Shown here: positions 8,859 through 16,950 of the stretch, piece after piece | Layout of the letters: every line of letters starts with the position of its first letter | Numbering within the stretch: position 1 is the first letter of the stretch | Source of the DNA: Pseudonocardia sp. | GTDB lineage: Bacteria; Actinomycetota; Actinomycetes; Mycobacteriales; Pseudonocardiaceae | Direction: 5' to 3' | DNA: 64,000 nt | Assembly (NCBI GenBank): GCA_025869365.1 | Contig: JAOZVV010000173.1 | Coordinates: forward strand, 1-64,000 | Notes under the pieces: generated by a model | Seen by the model: only the letters and a program-made list of their open reading frames with translations | The model's database searches: none | What the model was told of the DNA's origin: nothing | Made by a program: the position numbers and the translations under genes

Positions 8859-9881
8859 ATGCCCGAGGATCCGATGCTGTCCGCCTACAGCGACATGCTG
8901 TTCAAGGCGGCGCTGGTGGTCTACACGATCGCGATGCTCATGCACGCGGTCGAGTACGTCATGGCGAAGTCGACGACACCGGCCGCCCCGGGGGCGTCGG
9001 GGTCCGCCACCGCCGTGGCGGCCGGCGCCGAGGGGACGGCCGGATCCGAGAGCCCCGGCACGACGCTCACCGCCACGGCCACGGCCACGCCGCCGGGCGG
9101 CGGCGAGGTGGTCGGGGGCGGCACCCGTTCGCGGGCGGACCGCTTCGGTCGGATGGCCGTGTCCCTGACGATCCTGGGGGTGCTGCTGCACGTCGGCGCG
9201 ATCGCCACCCGCGGCGTCGCCGTGGCGCGCTGGCCGCTCGGCAACATGTACGAGTTCGCCTCCGCGATCTGCCTCGCGGCGGTCGTCACGTGGCTCGTGG
9301 TGCTCCGCCGCACGGCCGGCCGCGGGCGTTCGGTCCGCACGGTGGGCGCGTTCGTCCTCTCGCCCGTCTTCATCCTGATGTTCCTGGCCGGGACGGTGCT
9401 CTACGCGCAGGCCGCCCCGGTCGTCCCGGCGCTGCGGTCCTACTGGCTCGTCGTCCACGTGACCACCGTCACGATCGCGTCCGGCCTGATGATGGTCGCG
9501 GGCGCGGCGAGCGTGCTCTACCTGATCAAGCGGTCCGGCCGGCTCACCGAGTTCGCGGCCCGGCTCCCCGACGTCGAGGCGCTGGACCGTCTCGCCTACC
9601 GGATCACCGTCGTCGGGTTCCCGATCTACACGTTCGCGGTGATCGCCGGTGCGATCTGGGCCGAGGCGGCGTGGGGCCGGTTCTGGGGCTGGGACCCGAA
9701 GGAGACCGTCGCGTTCGTCGCCTGGGTCGTCTACGCGGCCTACCTGCACGCCCGGGCCACCGCGGGCTGGCGCACCACCGGCGCGGCGTGGATCAACGTG
9801 CTCGGTCTCGCCACGATCATGTTCAACCTGTTCTTCATCAACATGGTGGTGGCCGGCCTGCACTCGTACGCGGGTCTGTAG
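8859..9881 (+). CDS. ccsB: System II cytochrome c synthetase subunit (CcsA family; ccsB in actinobacterial usage)
   Basis: 340 aa polytopic membrane protein. The haem-handling tryptophan-rich motif WGRFWGWDPKE near residue 270 defines the CcsA/CcmF/CcmC superfamily. Conserved histidines occur in LLHVGAIATRG, LVVHVTTVTI and VVAGLHSYAGL. A low-complexity Ala/Thr/Gly loop fills residues ~35-90 after the first helix. ATG 8859 follows a GAAGGACGG ribosome-binding site inside the end of resB; an ATG 15 nt later is possible. It completes the resA-ccdA-resB-ccsB set. Confidence 0.93.
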   Translation: MPEDPMLSAYSDMLFKAALVVYTIAMLMHAVEYVMAKSTTPAAPGASGSATAVAAGAEGTAGSESPGTTLTATATATPPGGGEVVGGGTRSRADRFGRMAVSLTILGVLLHVGAIATRGVAVARWPLGNMYEFASAICLAAVVTWLVVLRRTAGRGRSVRTVGAFVLSPVFILMFLAGTVLYAQAAPVVPALRSYWLVVHVTTVTIASGLMMVAGAASVLYLIKRSGRLTEFAARLPDVEALDRLAYRITVVGFPIYTFAVIAGAIWAEAAWGRFWGWDPKETVAFVAWVVYAAYLHARATAGWRTTGAAWINVLGLATIMFNLFFINMVVAGLHSYAGL

Positions 9882-9967
9882 CGCCCGGACCGGGTGACGG
9901 GTAGCCGAGGTCACCCACCAGAAGGTGGTTCCGGTCCCGTGTCCTCGCACATGACGTCCGCCACGAC

Positions 9968-9973
9968 TACCGT
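9968..9973 (+). promoter_or_regulatory. -10 hexamer of the MinD/EspI-like gene
   Basis: TACCGT is 8 nt before GTG 9982, with no ribosome-binding site between them. Confidence 0.45.
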
Positions 9974-9981
9974 CGGCAACC

Positions 9982-12042
9982 GTGAGTGAGCCAGAGCCGG
10001 ACCAGCTGCCCGACGGCTCCGTGGGCCGCTACGTCCGGGAACGCTGGGCGGCGGCAGGTCAGCAGCCGGGACGGCCGCGCCGCGGCTCGTCCGTGACGCC
10101 GGCACCCCGGGAGCGGCCGGACATCGAGAACCGCCCCGGCCCGGACGGGACCGGCGCGGAACCGCCCGCGGCCGTCGAGGAGCAGCCGGTCCCCGAGCGG
10201 GACCCGTCGGACGAGGCACCGGAGCAGGCGGGTGGCGCGCCCGCGCACCTCCCGCCGCACGCCGATCCGGCGCGTCGCCCGGAGCTCGGGTTCCGCCGGG
10301 ACTCCGAGGCCTGGGGCGTGGTCCCGGACGACGGGGACTGGGGCGCGGCGCTGCTCGAGGACGACCTGGAGGAGGACCTCGCGGAGGTCGCCCCGCCCGG
10401 ACCCGGCACGACCCCGCCCGGACCCGCCACGACACCGGGGACGACCGGGCACCCGCCGGAGGACCGGCGTCCCGTCTCCGGGATCGTCCCCCCGCCGGAG
10501 GGCTCCGGGCGGCACGGCGGCGGCACCGGGTACGGCCGCGGCGCCGGTGACGAGGACGCCCCCGCGCCGCAGGGGACCGGGGCACCGGTGCGGCAGTGGC
10601 CACCCGCTCCGCGGGACCACGCCGGGTACGCCGCTCCGCCCGAGCGTCAGGGCGCTCCCGAGCCCCAGGGCGGCGCCGAGGCCTGGGCGCCCCCCGCGGA
10701 CCGGGAGGACCCCCGCGGACGGTCCGAGATGCCGTCGCGCGCCCAGTCCCGCGGTGTTGGCCCCGCGCAGGCCCCGGGACAGGCGCCGGGACAGACGCCG
10801 CCGCCCGCCGGCCCGAACCAGGAGGACGCGCCCACCCCGCCCGGCGGGGCGGGCGCCACGCCGCGCGGACCGGAGCCCTGGCCGGGCACGCCCGCCTGGC
10901 CCACCCCACGGCCGAACGGGCCGGTGGGCAACGGTGCGGTGGAGAACGGTGCCCGGCGCGGGTCGCCCCCGGCCCCGGATCCGGATGCGCCCGGTACCGG
11001 CCCGATCGAGACCGTGCCGCCGCAGGAGCAGGCCCGCGCGGCCCGCGGTGTGGGGCGGTGGACCGATCCGGGTGCCGTCGCGGCTCAGGAGGCCCACCGG
11101 GCCCGCACCGCCGAAGCCGCCCTGACCGACGACGCGGACCTGTCCTCGGCGCGGCTGCTCCGCCCGTCGAAGCGGCCTCCGCAGTCCGGCTGGCGCAAGT
11201 TCCTCTATCTGCTCACGGGGCGGATGCTCAACCCCGGCGAGAGCCCCGCGGACATCCGCAAGCGCGAGCTCACGCTGCGGGTCAACCAGCCGCTGCTGGG
11301 CTGCCACAAGATCGCCACGCTCAGCCTCAAGGGCGGCGTCGGCAAGACGACGGTCACCGCGACCCTTGGCGCCACGTTTGCGTCCCTGCGCGGGGACCGG
11401 GTCGTCGCCGTCGACGCGAACCCCGACCGGGGCACGCTGAGCCAGAAGATCCCGCTCGAGACGAGCGCGACGGTCCGGCACCTGCTCCGGGACGCCCAGC
11501 GCGTCCGCCGCTACACCGACGTCCGGGCCTACACCTCACAGGGCTCCTCCCGGCTGGAGGTGCTGGCGAGCGAGCAGGACCCGTCGGTGTCCGAGGCCTA
11601 CAGCGAGCGGGACTACCGCCGCACGGTCACGTTGCTCGAGCACTTCTACAACATCGTCCTGACGGACTGCGGGACGGGCCTCATGCACTCCGCGATGTAC
11701 GGGGTGCTCGGCGTCGCGGACCAGCTGATCATCGTGTCGTCCGGCTCGATCGACGGCGCCCGCAGCGCCTCGGCGACGATGGACTGGCTCGACGCGCACG
11801 GTCACCAGGACCTGGTGCGCAATGCCGTCGCGGTGATCAACTGCGTGCACCGCAGCGCAGGCGGGGTGGACCTGCAGCGGGTGGCGGAGCACTTCTCGGG
11901 CCGCTGCCGCGCCGTCGTGCAGATCCCGTTCGACCCGCACCTCGAGGAGGGCGCGGAGGTGGACCTGGAGCGGCTGGACCAGGCCACGCAGATCGCCCTG
12001 CTGGAGCTGGCCGCGTCCGTGGCGGACGGCTTCCCCTCCTAG
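9982..12042 (+). CDS. Proline-rich MinD/ParA-like ATPase (EspI-like)
   Basis: 686 aa. Residues 1 to ~360 are a disordered Pro/Gly/Ala/Glu tail with small repeats (GQAPGQAPGQTPPP). The C-terminal third is a SIMIBI ATPase with deviant Walker A KGGVGKTT (Lys450), then VVAVDANPDRGTL and VLTDCGTGLMHSAMYGV. The linker ARLLRPSKRPPQSGWRKFLYLLTG resembles that preceding the ATPase of mycobacterial EspI (Rv3876). EspI acts at a type VII secretion locus, but there are no ESX genes here, so the role may be membrane positioning or secretion control elsewhere. The start is GTG with a short-spaced -10. It is convergent with a small gene across a strong terminator. Confidence 0.85.
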   Translation: MSEPEPDQLPDGSVGRYVRERWAAAGQQPGRPRRGSSVTPAPRERPDIENRPGPDGTGAEPPAAVEEQPVPERDPSDEAPEQAGGAPAHLPPHADPARRPELGFRRDSEAWGVVPDDGDWGAALLEDDLEEDLAEVAPPGPGTTPPGPATTPGTTGHPPEDRRPVSGIVPPPEGSGRHGGGTGYGRGAGDEDAPAPQGTGAPVRQWPPAPRDHAGYAAPPERQGAPEPQGGAEAWAPPADREDPRGRSEMPSRAQSRGVGPAQAPGQAPGQTPPPAGPNQEDAPTPPGGAGATPRGPEPWPGTPAWPTPRPNGPVGNGAVENGARRGSPPAPDPDAPGTGPIETVPPQEQARAARGVGRWTDPGAVAAQEAHRARTAEAALTDDADLSSARLLRPSKRPPQSGWRKFLYLLTGRMLNPGESPADIRKRELTLRVNQPLLGCHKIATLSLKGGVGKTTVTATLGATFASLRGDRVVAVDANPDRGTLSQKIPLETSATVRHLLRDAQRVRRYTDVRAYTSQGSSRLEVLASEQDPSVSEAYSERDYRRTVTLLEHFYNIVLTDCGTGLMHSAMYGVLGVADQLIIVSSGSIDGARSASATMDWLDAHGHQDLVRNAVAVINCVHRSAGGVDLQRVAEHFSGRCRAVVQIPFDPHLEEGAEVDLERLDQATQIALLELAASVADGFPS

Positions 12043-12065
12043 GGGGCCCAGCGGCCCCCGAAGAC

Positions 12066-12120
12066 CGCGATCCGGGGAGCGGCGACGACATCTGGTGTCG
12101 TGCGTGCTCCCCGGATCGCG
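12066..12120. terminator. Strong bidirectional hairpin between convergent genes
   Basis: The 15-bp perfect arms CGCGATCCGGGGAGC and GCTCCCCGGATCGCG enclose an inner stem ACGACA-TCTGG-TGTCGT. It lies between the stop at 12042 (+) and the stop at 12133 (-), so it can serve both genes. There is no U-tract, as is normal in actinomycetes. Confidence 0.8.
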
Positions 12121-12132
12121 ATCACGGAAACG

Positions 12133-12351
12133 TCAGGTCGAGGGCGGGTCCTCGGGGCGTGTGATGGCCTCGTCCAGGCGTCGCAGGAACTCGGGATCGT
12201 CGTCCGGGCCGGTGGCGCGCGGTCGGCGCGGCGCCGTGGCGGACTGCTGGGCGGAACCACCCGGTACCTCGGCGCGATCGGTCTGCATCGCCCGCCACAG
12301 CAGCAGGGCGATGATCGCGGCGCCGGCGAATGCGATCAGGAACAGCATCAA
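12133..12351 (-). CDS. Small single-pass membrane protein, unknown
   Basis: 72 aa. One N-terminal transmembrane helix (MLFLIAFAGAAIIALLLW) is followed by a charged cytoplasmic tail ending in DDDPEFLRRLDEAITRPED. No family was recognised, but the pattern of a short anchor plus an acidic tail is a frequent actinobacterial small protein. It beats the overlapping plus-strand ORFs because it has a proper hydrophobic segment and ends at a terminator shared with the convergent gene. The nearest upstream gene on its strand is bldC, 155 bp away. Confidence 0.65.
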   Translation of the reverse strand: MMLFLIAFAGAAIIALLLWRAMQTDRAEVPGGSAQQSATAPRRPRATGPDDDPEFLRRLDEAITRPEDPPST

Positions 12352-12506
12352 CCACCACCTCCGTCCGCGAGCCTAGCGGAGTGAGGGCAATGGCCGGGTA
12401 AAGCGAGCGTCATCGGGTGACATCCCACTTCGCGGGAAGTCGGTGCGGTTCCGACGGCGGCGGGCCGGGATCCGGTCACGGTGATCGGATCCCGGTCACG
12501 TCGTCG

Positions 12507-12728
12507 TCAGGGGTGGCGCGTAGGAAGCGTCGCCTCACTCGTGAGATCCGCGAGCATGCCGCGCACCTCGGACTCCCGGAAGCGCCGGTGGCCACCGGGC
12601 GTCCGGATCGAACCGATCCGTCCGGCCGAGGCCCAGCGGGTCACGGTCTTCGGATCGACCCGGAACAATGTGGCGACCTCACCTGGGGTGAGGAGCCGCT
12701 CGTTCGAGGTCGTGGTCGGAGCAGACAT
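12507..12728 (-). CDS. bldC: BldC-type MerR-family developmental regulator
   Basis: 73 aa. The protein is almost only a winged helix-turn-helix: LLTPGEVATLFRVDPKTVTRW, then SIRTPGGHRRFRESEVRGML. This closely matches Streptomyces BldC, a small MerR-like protein without an effector domain that delays sporulation and binds DNA as head-to-tail multimers. ATG 12728 is preferred over the longer ORF start because GGAGG lies 6 nt upstream of it, inside the longer reading. A direct repeat of TAAAGGGC lies about 80-95 bp upstream and may be an autoregulatory site. It is flanked by unrelated small genes. Confidence 0.93.
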   Translation of the reverse strand: MSAPTTTSNERLLTPGEVATLFRVDPKTVTRWASAGRIGSIRTPGGHRRFRESEVRGMLADLTSEATLPTRHP

Positions 12729-12804
12729 CCAAAGCCTCCGCATCGTCGTTTACCGGGCCATCGTGACACCTGGGACCCCGGGTACTCGAACGGTTGGGCG
12801 GAGG

Positions 12805-12823
12805 TAAAGGGCTCTTAAAGGGC
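12805..12823. promoter_or_regulatory. Direct repeat TAAAGGGC at 11-bp spacing upstream of bldC
   Basis: TAAAGGGC occurs at 12805-12812 and again at 12816-12823, exactly 11 bp apart, in the only A/T-rich patch between bldC and the divergent gene. Head-to-tail repeats spaced by one helical turn fit the published mode of BldC binding. That assignment is inference. Confidence 0.4.
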
Positions 12824-12944
12824 AAAACGGACGCAGGGGCCCACTCTGTGGATCACCGCGCTTCGACAACGAACGGGGCGCCCGTGGAGTTCCCGGGCCC
12901 CTCGACGGCTCCGACCTGCGCCGACATGTCCGGCGCGGGGGTCG

Positions 12945-12950
12945 TACCCT
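12945..12950 (+). promoter_or_regulatory. -10 hexamer of the DUF4229 gene
   Basis: TACCCT is 7 nt before ATG 12958, a leaderless arrangement. Confidence 0.5.
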
Positions 12951-12957
12951 CGACGGC

Positions 12958-13449
12958 ATGAGCACGTCCGACGACTCCGGCGCCGCCCCGGCCCCTGTCC
13001 CCGCGGAGACAGGTCGCGGTCACGCCCCCGGCCTCCCGGCCACCCTCGCCACCTACGCGCTCGCCAGGCTGGCCCTGGTGGCGGTCATCGCGGCCCTGCT
13101 CGCCGCCGCCGGGGTTCCCCTGCTGCTGGCGGTGCTGCTGGGCCTGATCGTGGCGCTGCCGCTGTCCCTGGTGGTGTTCCGTTCCCTGCGGGCCCGGCTG
13201 GACCTGGCGCTCGCCGAGGCCGGCAGGCGGCGGTCCGCCGAGCGCGAGTCCCTGCGCTCCCGGCTGCGCGGCGAGGAGCCGCGTCACGAGCAGCCGGGCG
13301 GTGACGGGCTGCGCAGTGACGTGCCGGGCAGCGGGGAGCCGCGCGGTGCCGCGCGGGGCGGCGAGGAGCCGGGCGGTGACGGGTCGGGTGCCGCGGCCGC
13401 GCCGTCAGACGAGCGCGCCGAGCGCGAGGCCGACGCCGGTCGCGGCTGA
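12958..13449 (+). CDS. DUF4229 domain-containing membrane protein
   Basis: 163 aa. After a ~25-residue polar N-terminus come two transmembrane helices (TLATYALARLALVAVIAALLAAAG and LLLAVLLGLIVALPLSLVVF). A basic stretch with [27 protein letters not shown], the DUF4229 pattern, follows. The rest is a Gly/Glu/Arg/Pro low-complexity tail encoded by short imperfect repeats. Function is unknown; orthologues commonly lie beside menA in actinobacteria. The last 45 nt overlap the 3' end of the convergent menA gene. Confidence 0.8.
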   Translation: MSTSDDSGAAPAPVPAETGRGHAPGLPATLATYALARLALVAVIAALLAAAGVPLLLAVLLGLIVALPLSLVVFRSLRARLDLALAEAGRRRSAERESLRSRLRGEEPRHEQPGGDGLRSDVPGSGEPRGAARGGEEPGGDGSGAAAAPSDERAEREADAGRG

Positions 13450-14286
13450 CCAGACCAGCAGCGTCAGCCCGGTGTCCTTGAGGACCTTGATCAGCTTCCG
13501 GCCGTCGACGCCGGCCAGTGTCCGGCGGACCGGCCCGACCGCGAGGGGCAGCGCGAGCAGGCCGAGCAGCATCGGCCAGCTCCGGATCCCGGCGCCGATC
13601 GAGAGCAGGAACGGCAGCGCGACCAGGGCGGCGTAGAGCCTGCGGGTGTCCCGGTCCCCGAGGGTGACGGCGAGGGTCCGCTTGCCCGACACCTCGTCCG
13701 TCGCGATGTCCCGGACGTTGTTGGCGACGAGCACCGCGCACGTCAGGAACCCCACCGCGACCGAGCAGACGACGGCGAGCGGGCCGATCGAGCCGGCCTG
13801 GGTGAGCGTCGTCCCCAGCACCGCGACCGGGCCGAAGAACACGAACACCGCGACCTCGCCGAGCCCCGCGTAGCCGTAGGGGTGCTTCCCGCCGGTGTAG
13901 AACCACGCCCCGGCGATGCAGACGGCGCCGACGGCGATCATCCACCACTGGCGGGAGAGCGAGACCAGGGTCAGCCCGGCCAGCGCCGCGATCACGAAGC
14001 AGACCAGCGCGGCCGTGCGGACCGCGGTGGGCGCCGCGACCTTGGACCCGACGAGCCGCATCGGCCCGACGCGCTCGTCGTCCGTGCCGCGGATACCGTC
14101 GGAGTAGTCGTTGGCGAAGTTCACCCCGATCACGAGGGCGACGGCGACGACCAGGGCCAGCACGGCGCGCCCGATGTCGACGGTGCCCGAGCCGATGGCG
14201 GCGCCGGTGCCGACGAGGACGGGGGAGACGGCGGTGGGGAGGGTGCGGGGTCGGGCGCCCTCGACCCACTGCGACAGCGTGGCCAC
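13405..14286 (-). CDS. menA: 1,4-dihydroxy-2-naphthoate polyprenyltransferase
   Basis: 293 aa polytopic membrane protein of the UbiA superfamily. It joins the polyprenyl chain to 1,4-dihydroxy-2-naphthoate with loss of CO2, giving demethylmenaquinone. The first Asp-rich motif is NFANDYSDGIRGTDDERVGP (residues 56-75) and the second is NNVRDIATDEVSGKRTLAV, both bound to Mg-diphosphate. The GTG start at 14286 has TAGGTT 6 nt upstream. It overlaps the convergent DUF4229 gene at its 3' end. Its substrates come from MenB (15 kb region) and the GrcC1-like synthase (57 kb); MenG acts next. Confidence 0.97.
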   Translation of the reverse strand: MATLSQWVEGARPRTLPTAVSPVLVGTGAAIGSGTVDIGRAVLALVVAVALVIGVNFANDYSDGIRGTDDERVGPMRLVGSKVAAPTAVRTAALVCFVIAALAGLTLVSLSRQWWMIAVGAVCIAGAWFYTGGKHPYGYAGLGEVAVFVFFGPVAVLGTTLTQAGSIGPLAVVCSVAVGFLTCAVLVANNVRDIATDEVSGKRTLAVTLGDRDTRRLYAALVALPFLLSIGAGIRSWPMLLGLLALPLAVGPVRRTLAGVDGRKLIKVLKDTGLTLLVWSAATGVGLALGALV

Positions 14287-14292
14287 GGGTCG

Positions 14293-14298
14293 AACCTA
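14293..14298 (-). promoter_or_regulatory. -10 hexamer of menA
   Basis: Read on the minus strand this is TAGGTT, 6 nt before the GTG start: a leaderless arrangement. Confidence 0.45.
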
Positions 14299-14313
14299 GT
14301 CCCGCCGGGTCCG

Positions 14314-15648
14314 TCAGTCCTGACCGGACAGGCAGGATGTGACGTCCCCCGCGCCCGGCACGGCCGCCGCGGTGATGAACTGGCCCGTCCCGATCCGCAG
14401 CCACGAGCCGCCGACGCCGGCGAGGCACTGCACCGGCACGCTCGCGTTCTCCGCGGCGATCCCCACGATCTTCGCCGCCGCGTCCGGTGCGGAGCGGACC
14501 GCCACGATGCCGTCCTCCCCGGACTCGGTGTCGTCCACGGCCGCGACCTTCGACAGCCGCACCGAACCGGTCCACAGGTAGTCGACGCTGACCTGGGAGT
14601 TGTCCTTCAGCCCCAGGGCGTCCCAGAAGACGCCGTCGCCGAGGTCGATGCCCGCGGGGTTCACGGCCTTGCGGCCGAACTGGTCCTTGCCGCCGTTGTA
14701 GCCGTCCCGGTAGGCGGCCTGGGCCTGCGGGACGCCCTGCGGGAGGTCCTTCCACTCCTGCCGCTGGCTGCCGGGGTTCCAGTAGTCGTCCCGGGTGTTC
14801 CACGGGCCGACGTCCCAGACGGGTGCGAACGCGCAGCGCCCGTTGGGGGCGCACACCTTGACGGAGTAGTCGCTGCGGTCCCGGGGGGAGAGCGCGCGGC
14901 GCGACGGGAGGGCGACGAAGTGGTCCCGGTCCACGATCTTGTGGCCGTTCGCCGTGGTGCCCCCGACGAGCCCCTCGCGGGTGGCGAACACGGAGTAGTT
15001 CAGCGGGAGGGCCTCGGTGTCCGCACCTTCCGTGCTCGCGGCCGCGGGGCCGGCGGTGAGCGTCAGGTCCCGGACGACGGGTTCGGCGGCCGGGTCGCTC
15101 ACGGAGCCGGTGAGCACGAGGCGGCCCTGCACCACGTCCGTGGGCTCGGGGAGCGCGACCGTGCCGGAGTCCGTGCCGGTCGCGGTGGAGGGGATCCACT
15201 CCGTCCAGTTGCCGTTGGCCCGCTTCCCGCGCACGTCGACCGAGGCCGTCGTGCCCTCGGGGAGGTCCGCGTCGAGGGCGGAGTCGATCCGGCTGGTGGG
15301 CCGGTCCAGCGTGCGCTGGTCCAGGGTGAGCAGGCCGGTCGGGACGAGGGAGGGGCTGTCCGCCGCTCCCTCGGTCCACCCGGAGGTGCTGTCCTGCGGC
15401 TCGAGGTGGGCGGAGGCGCTGTCCAGGCTCGCGGTGCCGCCACGGGTCGTGATGCCCGCCGCCTCCCCGGTGGCGAGGCTGGCGCGCCAGCTCGTCGAGG
15501 CCGCCGCCGGTTCCGCCGCGGACGCCGGCACGACGGTGCCCGCGCACAACGCCCCGGCGAGGACCACGGTCAGGGCGGTCCTGCGTGCGACCGCGGCCCT
15601 CGGTGCCATGGGGGTCCTGCGTGGGTGGGCGGCCGTGCGTACCCGCAT
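14314..15648 (-). CDS. Secreted protein with SH3b-like C-terminal domain
   Basis: 444 aa. An N-terminal signal peptide (ARRTALTVVLAGALCAGTVVPASA-AEP) predicts export. The middle contains LNYSVFATREGLVGG, DRDHFVALPSRRALS and VCAPNGRCAFAPVWDVGPWN, a block shared by secreted actinobacterial proteins and possibly a double-psi barrel like RlpA (inference). The end (VRSAPDAAAKIVGIAAENASVPVQC, then WLRIGTGQFITAAAV) looks like an SH3b cell-wall-binding domain. ATG 15648 has GGAG 6 nt upstream; ATG 15609 with AGGAC is an alternative that leaves a more typical signal peptide. It is likely a cell-envelope or peptidoglycan-associated protein. It lies between menA and menE without obvious link. Confidence 0.75.
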   Translation of the reverse strand: MRVRTAAHPRRTPMAPRAAVARRTALTVVLAGALCAGTVVPASAAEPAAASTSWRASLATGEAAGITTRGGTASLDSASAHLEPQDSTSGWTEGAADSPSLVPTGLLTLDQRTLDRPTSRIDSALDADLPEGTTASVDVRGKRANGNWTEWIPSTATGTDSGTVALPEPTDVVQGRLVLTGSVSDPAAEPVVRDLTLTAGPAAASTEGADTEALPLNYSVFATREGLVGGTTANGHKIVDRDHFVALPSRRALSPRDRSDYSVKVCAPNGRCAFAPVWDVGPWNTRDDYWNPGSQRQEWKDLPQGVPQAQAAYRDGYNGGKDQFGRKAVNPAGIDLGDGVFWDALGLKDNSQVSVDYLWTGSVRLSKVAAVDDTESGEDGIVAVRSAPDAAAKIVGIAAENASVPVQCLAGVGGSWLRIGTGQFITAAAVPGAGDVTSCLSGQD

Positions 15649-15794
15649 CCGCGTCTCCGATCCGGTGTCCCTGAACCTCGTGTGAAGCCTGTGACGGCTG
15701 GTGAGGAAGTGCCGTCTGTGATCAGAGCACATCGGATGATCCGGTAGTGGTCAATCAACGCAGAGTGAGCGCCCCCATGGTGTGTAGCCGCGTG

Positions 15795-16949
15795 TCACCG
15801 AGAAGGGTCATCCGGAGTGTGCACAGGGGTGACGGCGAGCAGGGTGGTGATCGCCGGCCGGTCCGGCTTGCCCACGCCGCGCAGCGGGAGCTCGTCGAGC
15901 AGCAGGAACCGGCGGGGCACGGCGGCGCGCCCCTCGGCCGCCCGGACGGCCGCCCGGCACGCCGCCTCGTCCGGCCCGGCACCGCTCGGCACGACGGCGG
16001 CCGCCACGACCGATCCCCACTCGGCGTCCGGGATCCCGACCACGCACACCGCACCGACGCCCGGCTGCGCCGCCAGCACCCGCTCGACGGCCGCGGGGGC
16101 CACCTTCTCCCCGCCGGTCACGATCACGTCGTCCGCGCGTCCGAGCACGGTGAGCCGCCCGTCCACGAACCGCCCGAGGTCCCCGGTCCGGAACCAGCCG
16201 CCGTCGAAGGCCTCCGCGGTGAGCGCCGGCGCCCCCAGGTAGCCCGAGGCGAGGGTGGGGCCGCCGAGCAGCAACCGGCCGTCGTCCGTGACCCGGACCT
16301 GCACGCCGTCCAGCGGGACGCCGTCGTAGACGCATCCGCCGCAGGTCTCGCTCATCCCGTAGGTGGTGACGACCCGGACGCCGGCCGCCTCCGCACGCGC
16401 GCGCAGGGCCGGGGCCAGCGCGGCCCCGCCGACCAGCACGGCGTCATACCCGGCGAGGGCGTGGGGGGCGGCGCCGCCGGCGTCGAGGATCCGGGAGAGC
16501 TGGGTGGGGACGAGGCTGACGTAGCGGCGCGCGCCGTGCGGCAGCCGCGCCGTCGCCCGGACGAAACCCGCCGGCCGGAAGCCCTCCCGCACGTCCTGGA
16601 CCACCGGCGGATGCCCGGCGAGCAGCGCGCGCAGCACGACCTGCACGCCGGCGACGTGGTCCGCGGGCAGGGCCAGCACCCAGCGCGCGGGCCCGCCCAG
16701 CCGTGCCTCGGTGGCGCGGGCGGACGCCGTCAGGGCGGCGGCGGTGAGCATCACGTACTTGGGCTCGCCGGTGGAGCCGGAGGTCGCGATGACGACCGCG
16801 ACGTCGTCCGGCACCTCGGGCGCCGGCGCGTCGAGCAGGCCGGAGACGATCGCCGGTCCGCTGCCGTCCAGGGCCGCGGCCAGCGCGGCGATCAGGTGCT
16901 CGACGCTCTCCGGGGACCCGTCGACGGCGAGCGCCCGCAGTTCCCGCAC
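15795..16949 (-). CDS. menE: o-Succinylbenzoate-CoA ligase
   Basis: 384 aa, short for an acyl-CoA synthetase but typical of actinobacterial MenE. It activates o-succinylbenzoate to its CoA ester using ATP. Visible motifs are the AMP/ATP loop ATSGSTGEPKYV, TYGMSETCGGCVYDGVPL, GWFRTGDLGRF, GRADDVIVTGGEKVAP and the C-terminal catalytic lysine in LRGVGKPDRPAI. GTG 16949 starts 1 nt after the menB stop, so menB-menE form an operon. It is the step immediately before MenB. Confidence 0.95.
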   Translation of the reverse strand: MRELRALAVDGSPESVEHLIAALAAALDGSGPAIVSGLLDAPAPEVPDDVAVVIATSGSTGEPKYVMLTAAALTASARATEARLGGPARWVLALPADHVAGVQVVLRALLAGHPPVVQDVREGFRPAGFVRATARLPHGARRYVSLVPTQLSRILDAGGAAPHALAGYDAVLVGGAALAPALRARAEAAGVRVVTTYGMSETCGGCVYDGVPLDGVQVRVTDDGRLLLGGPTLASGYLGAPALTAEAFDGGWFRTGDLGRFVDGRLTVLGRADDVIVTGGEKVAPAAVERVLAAQPGVGAVCVVGIPDAEWGSVVAAAVVPSGAGPDEAACRAAVRAAEGRAAVPRRFLLLDELPLRGVGKPDRPAITTLLAVTPVHTPDDPSR

Positions 16950-16950
16950 G

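Noticed and set aside
9982-12042. Type VII secretion locus
   Set aside because: Only the EspI-like ATPase is present; no EccB, EccC, EccD, WXG100 or mycosin genes are near.
12415-12490. A GGGAAGTCGGTGCGGTTCCGAC segment that looks like the core of a cobalamin riboswitch
   Set aside because: The GTCGG/CCGAC stem and GGTG..TTCC loop fit, but the conserved loop A is missing, I could not find the partner strand for the next stem, and no B12-related gene follows on the plus strand (bldC is antisense). At best it is a decayed copy. A covariance-model search would decide.
15649-15794. c-di-AMP (ydaO) riboswitch upstream of the secreted protein gene
   Set aside because: Such switches often precede cell-wall hydrolase genes in actinobacteria, but the conserved core was not found. 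Only a GACGGC/GCCGTC hairpin is visible.
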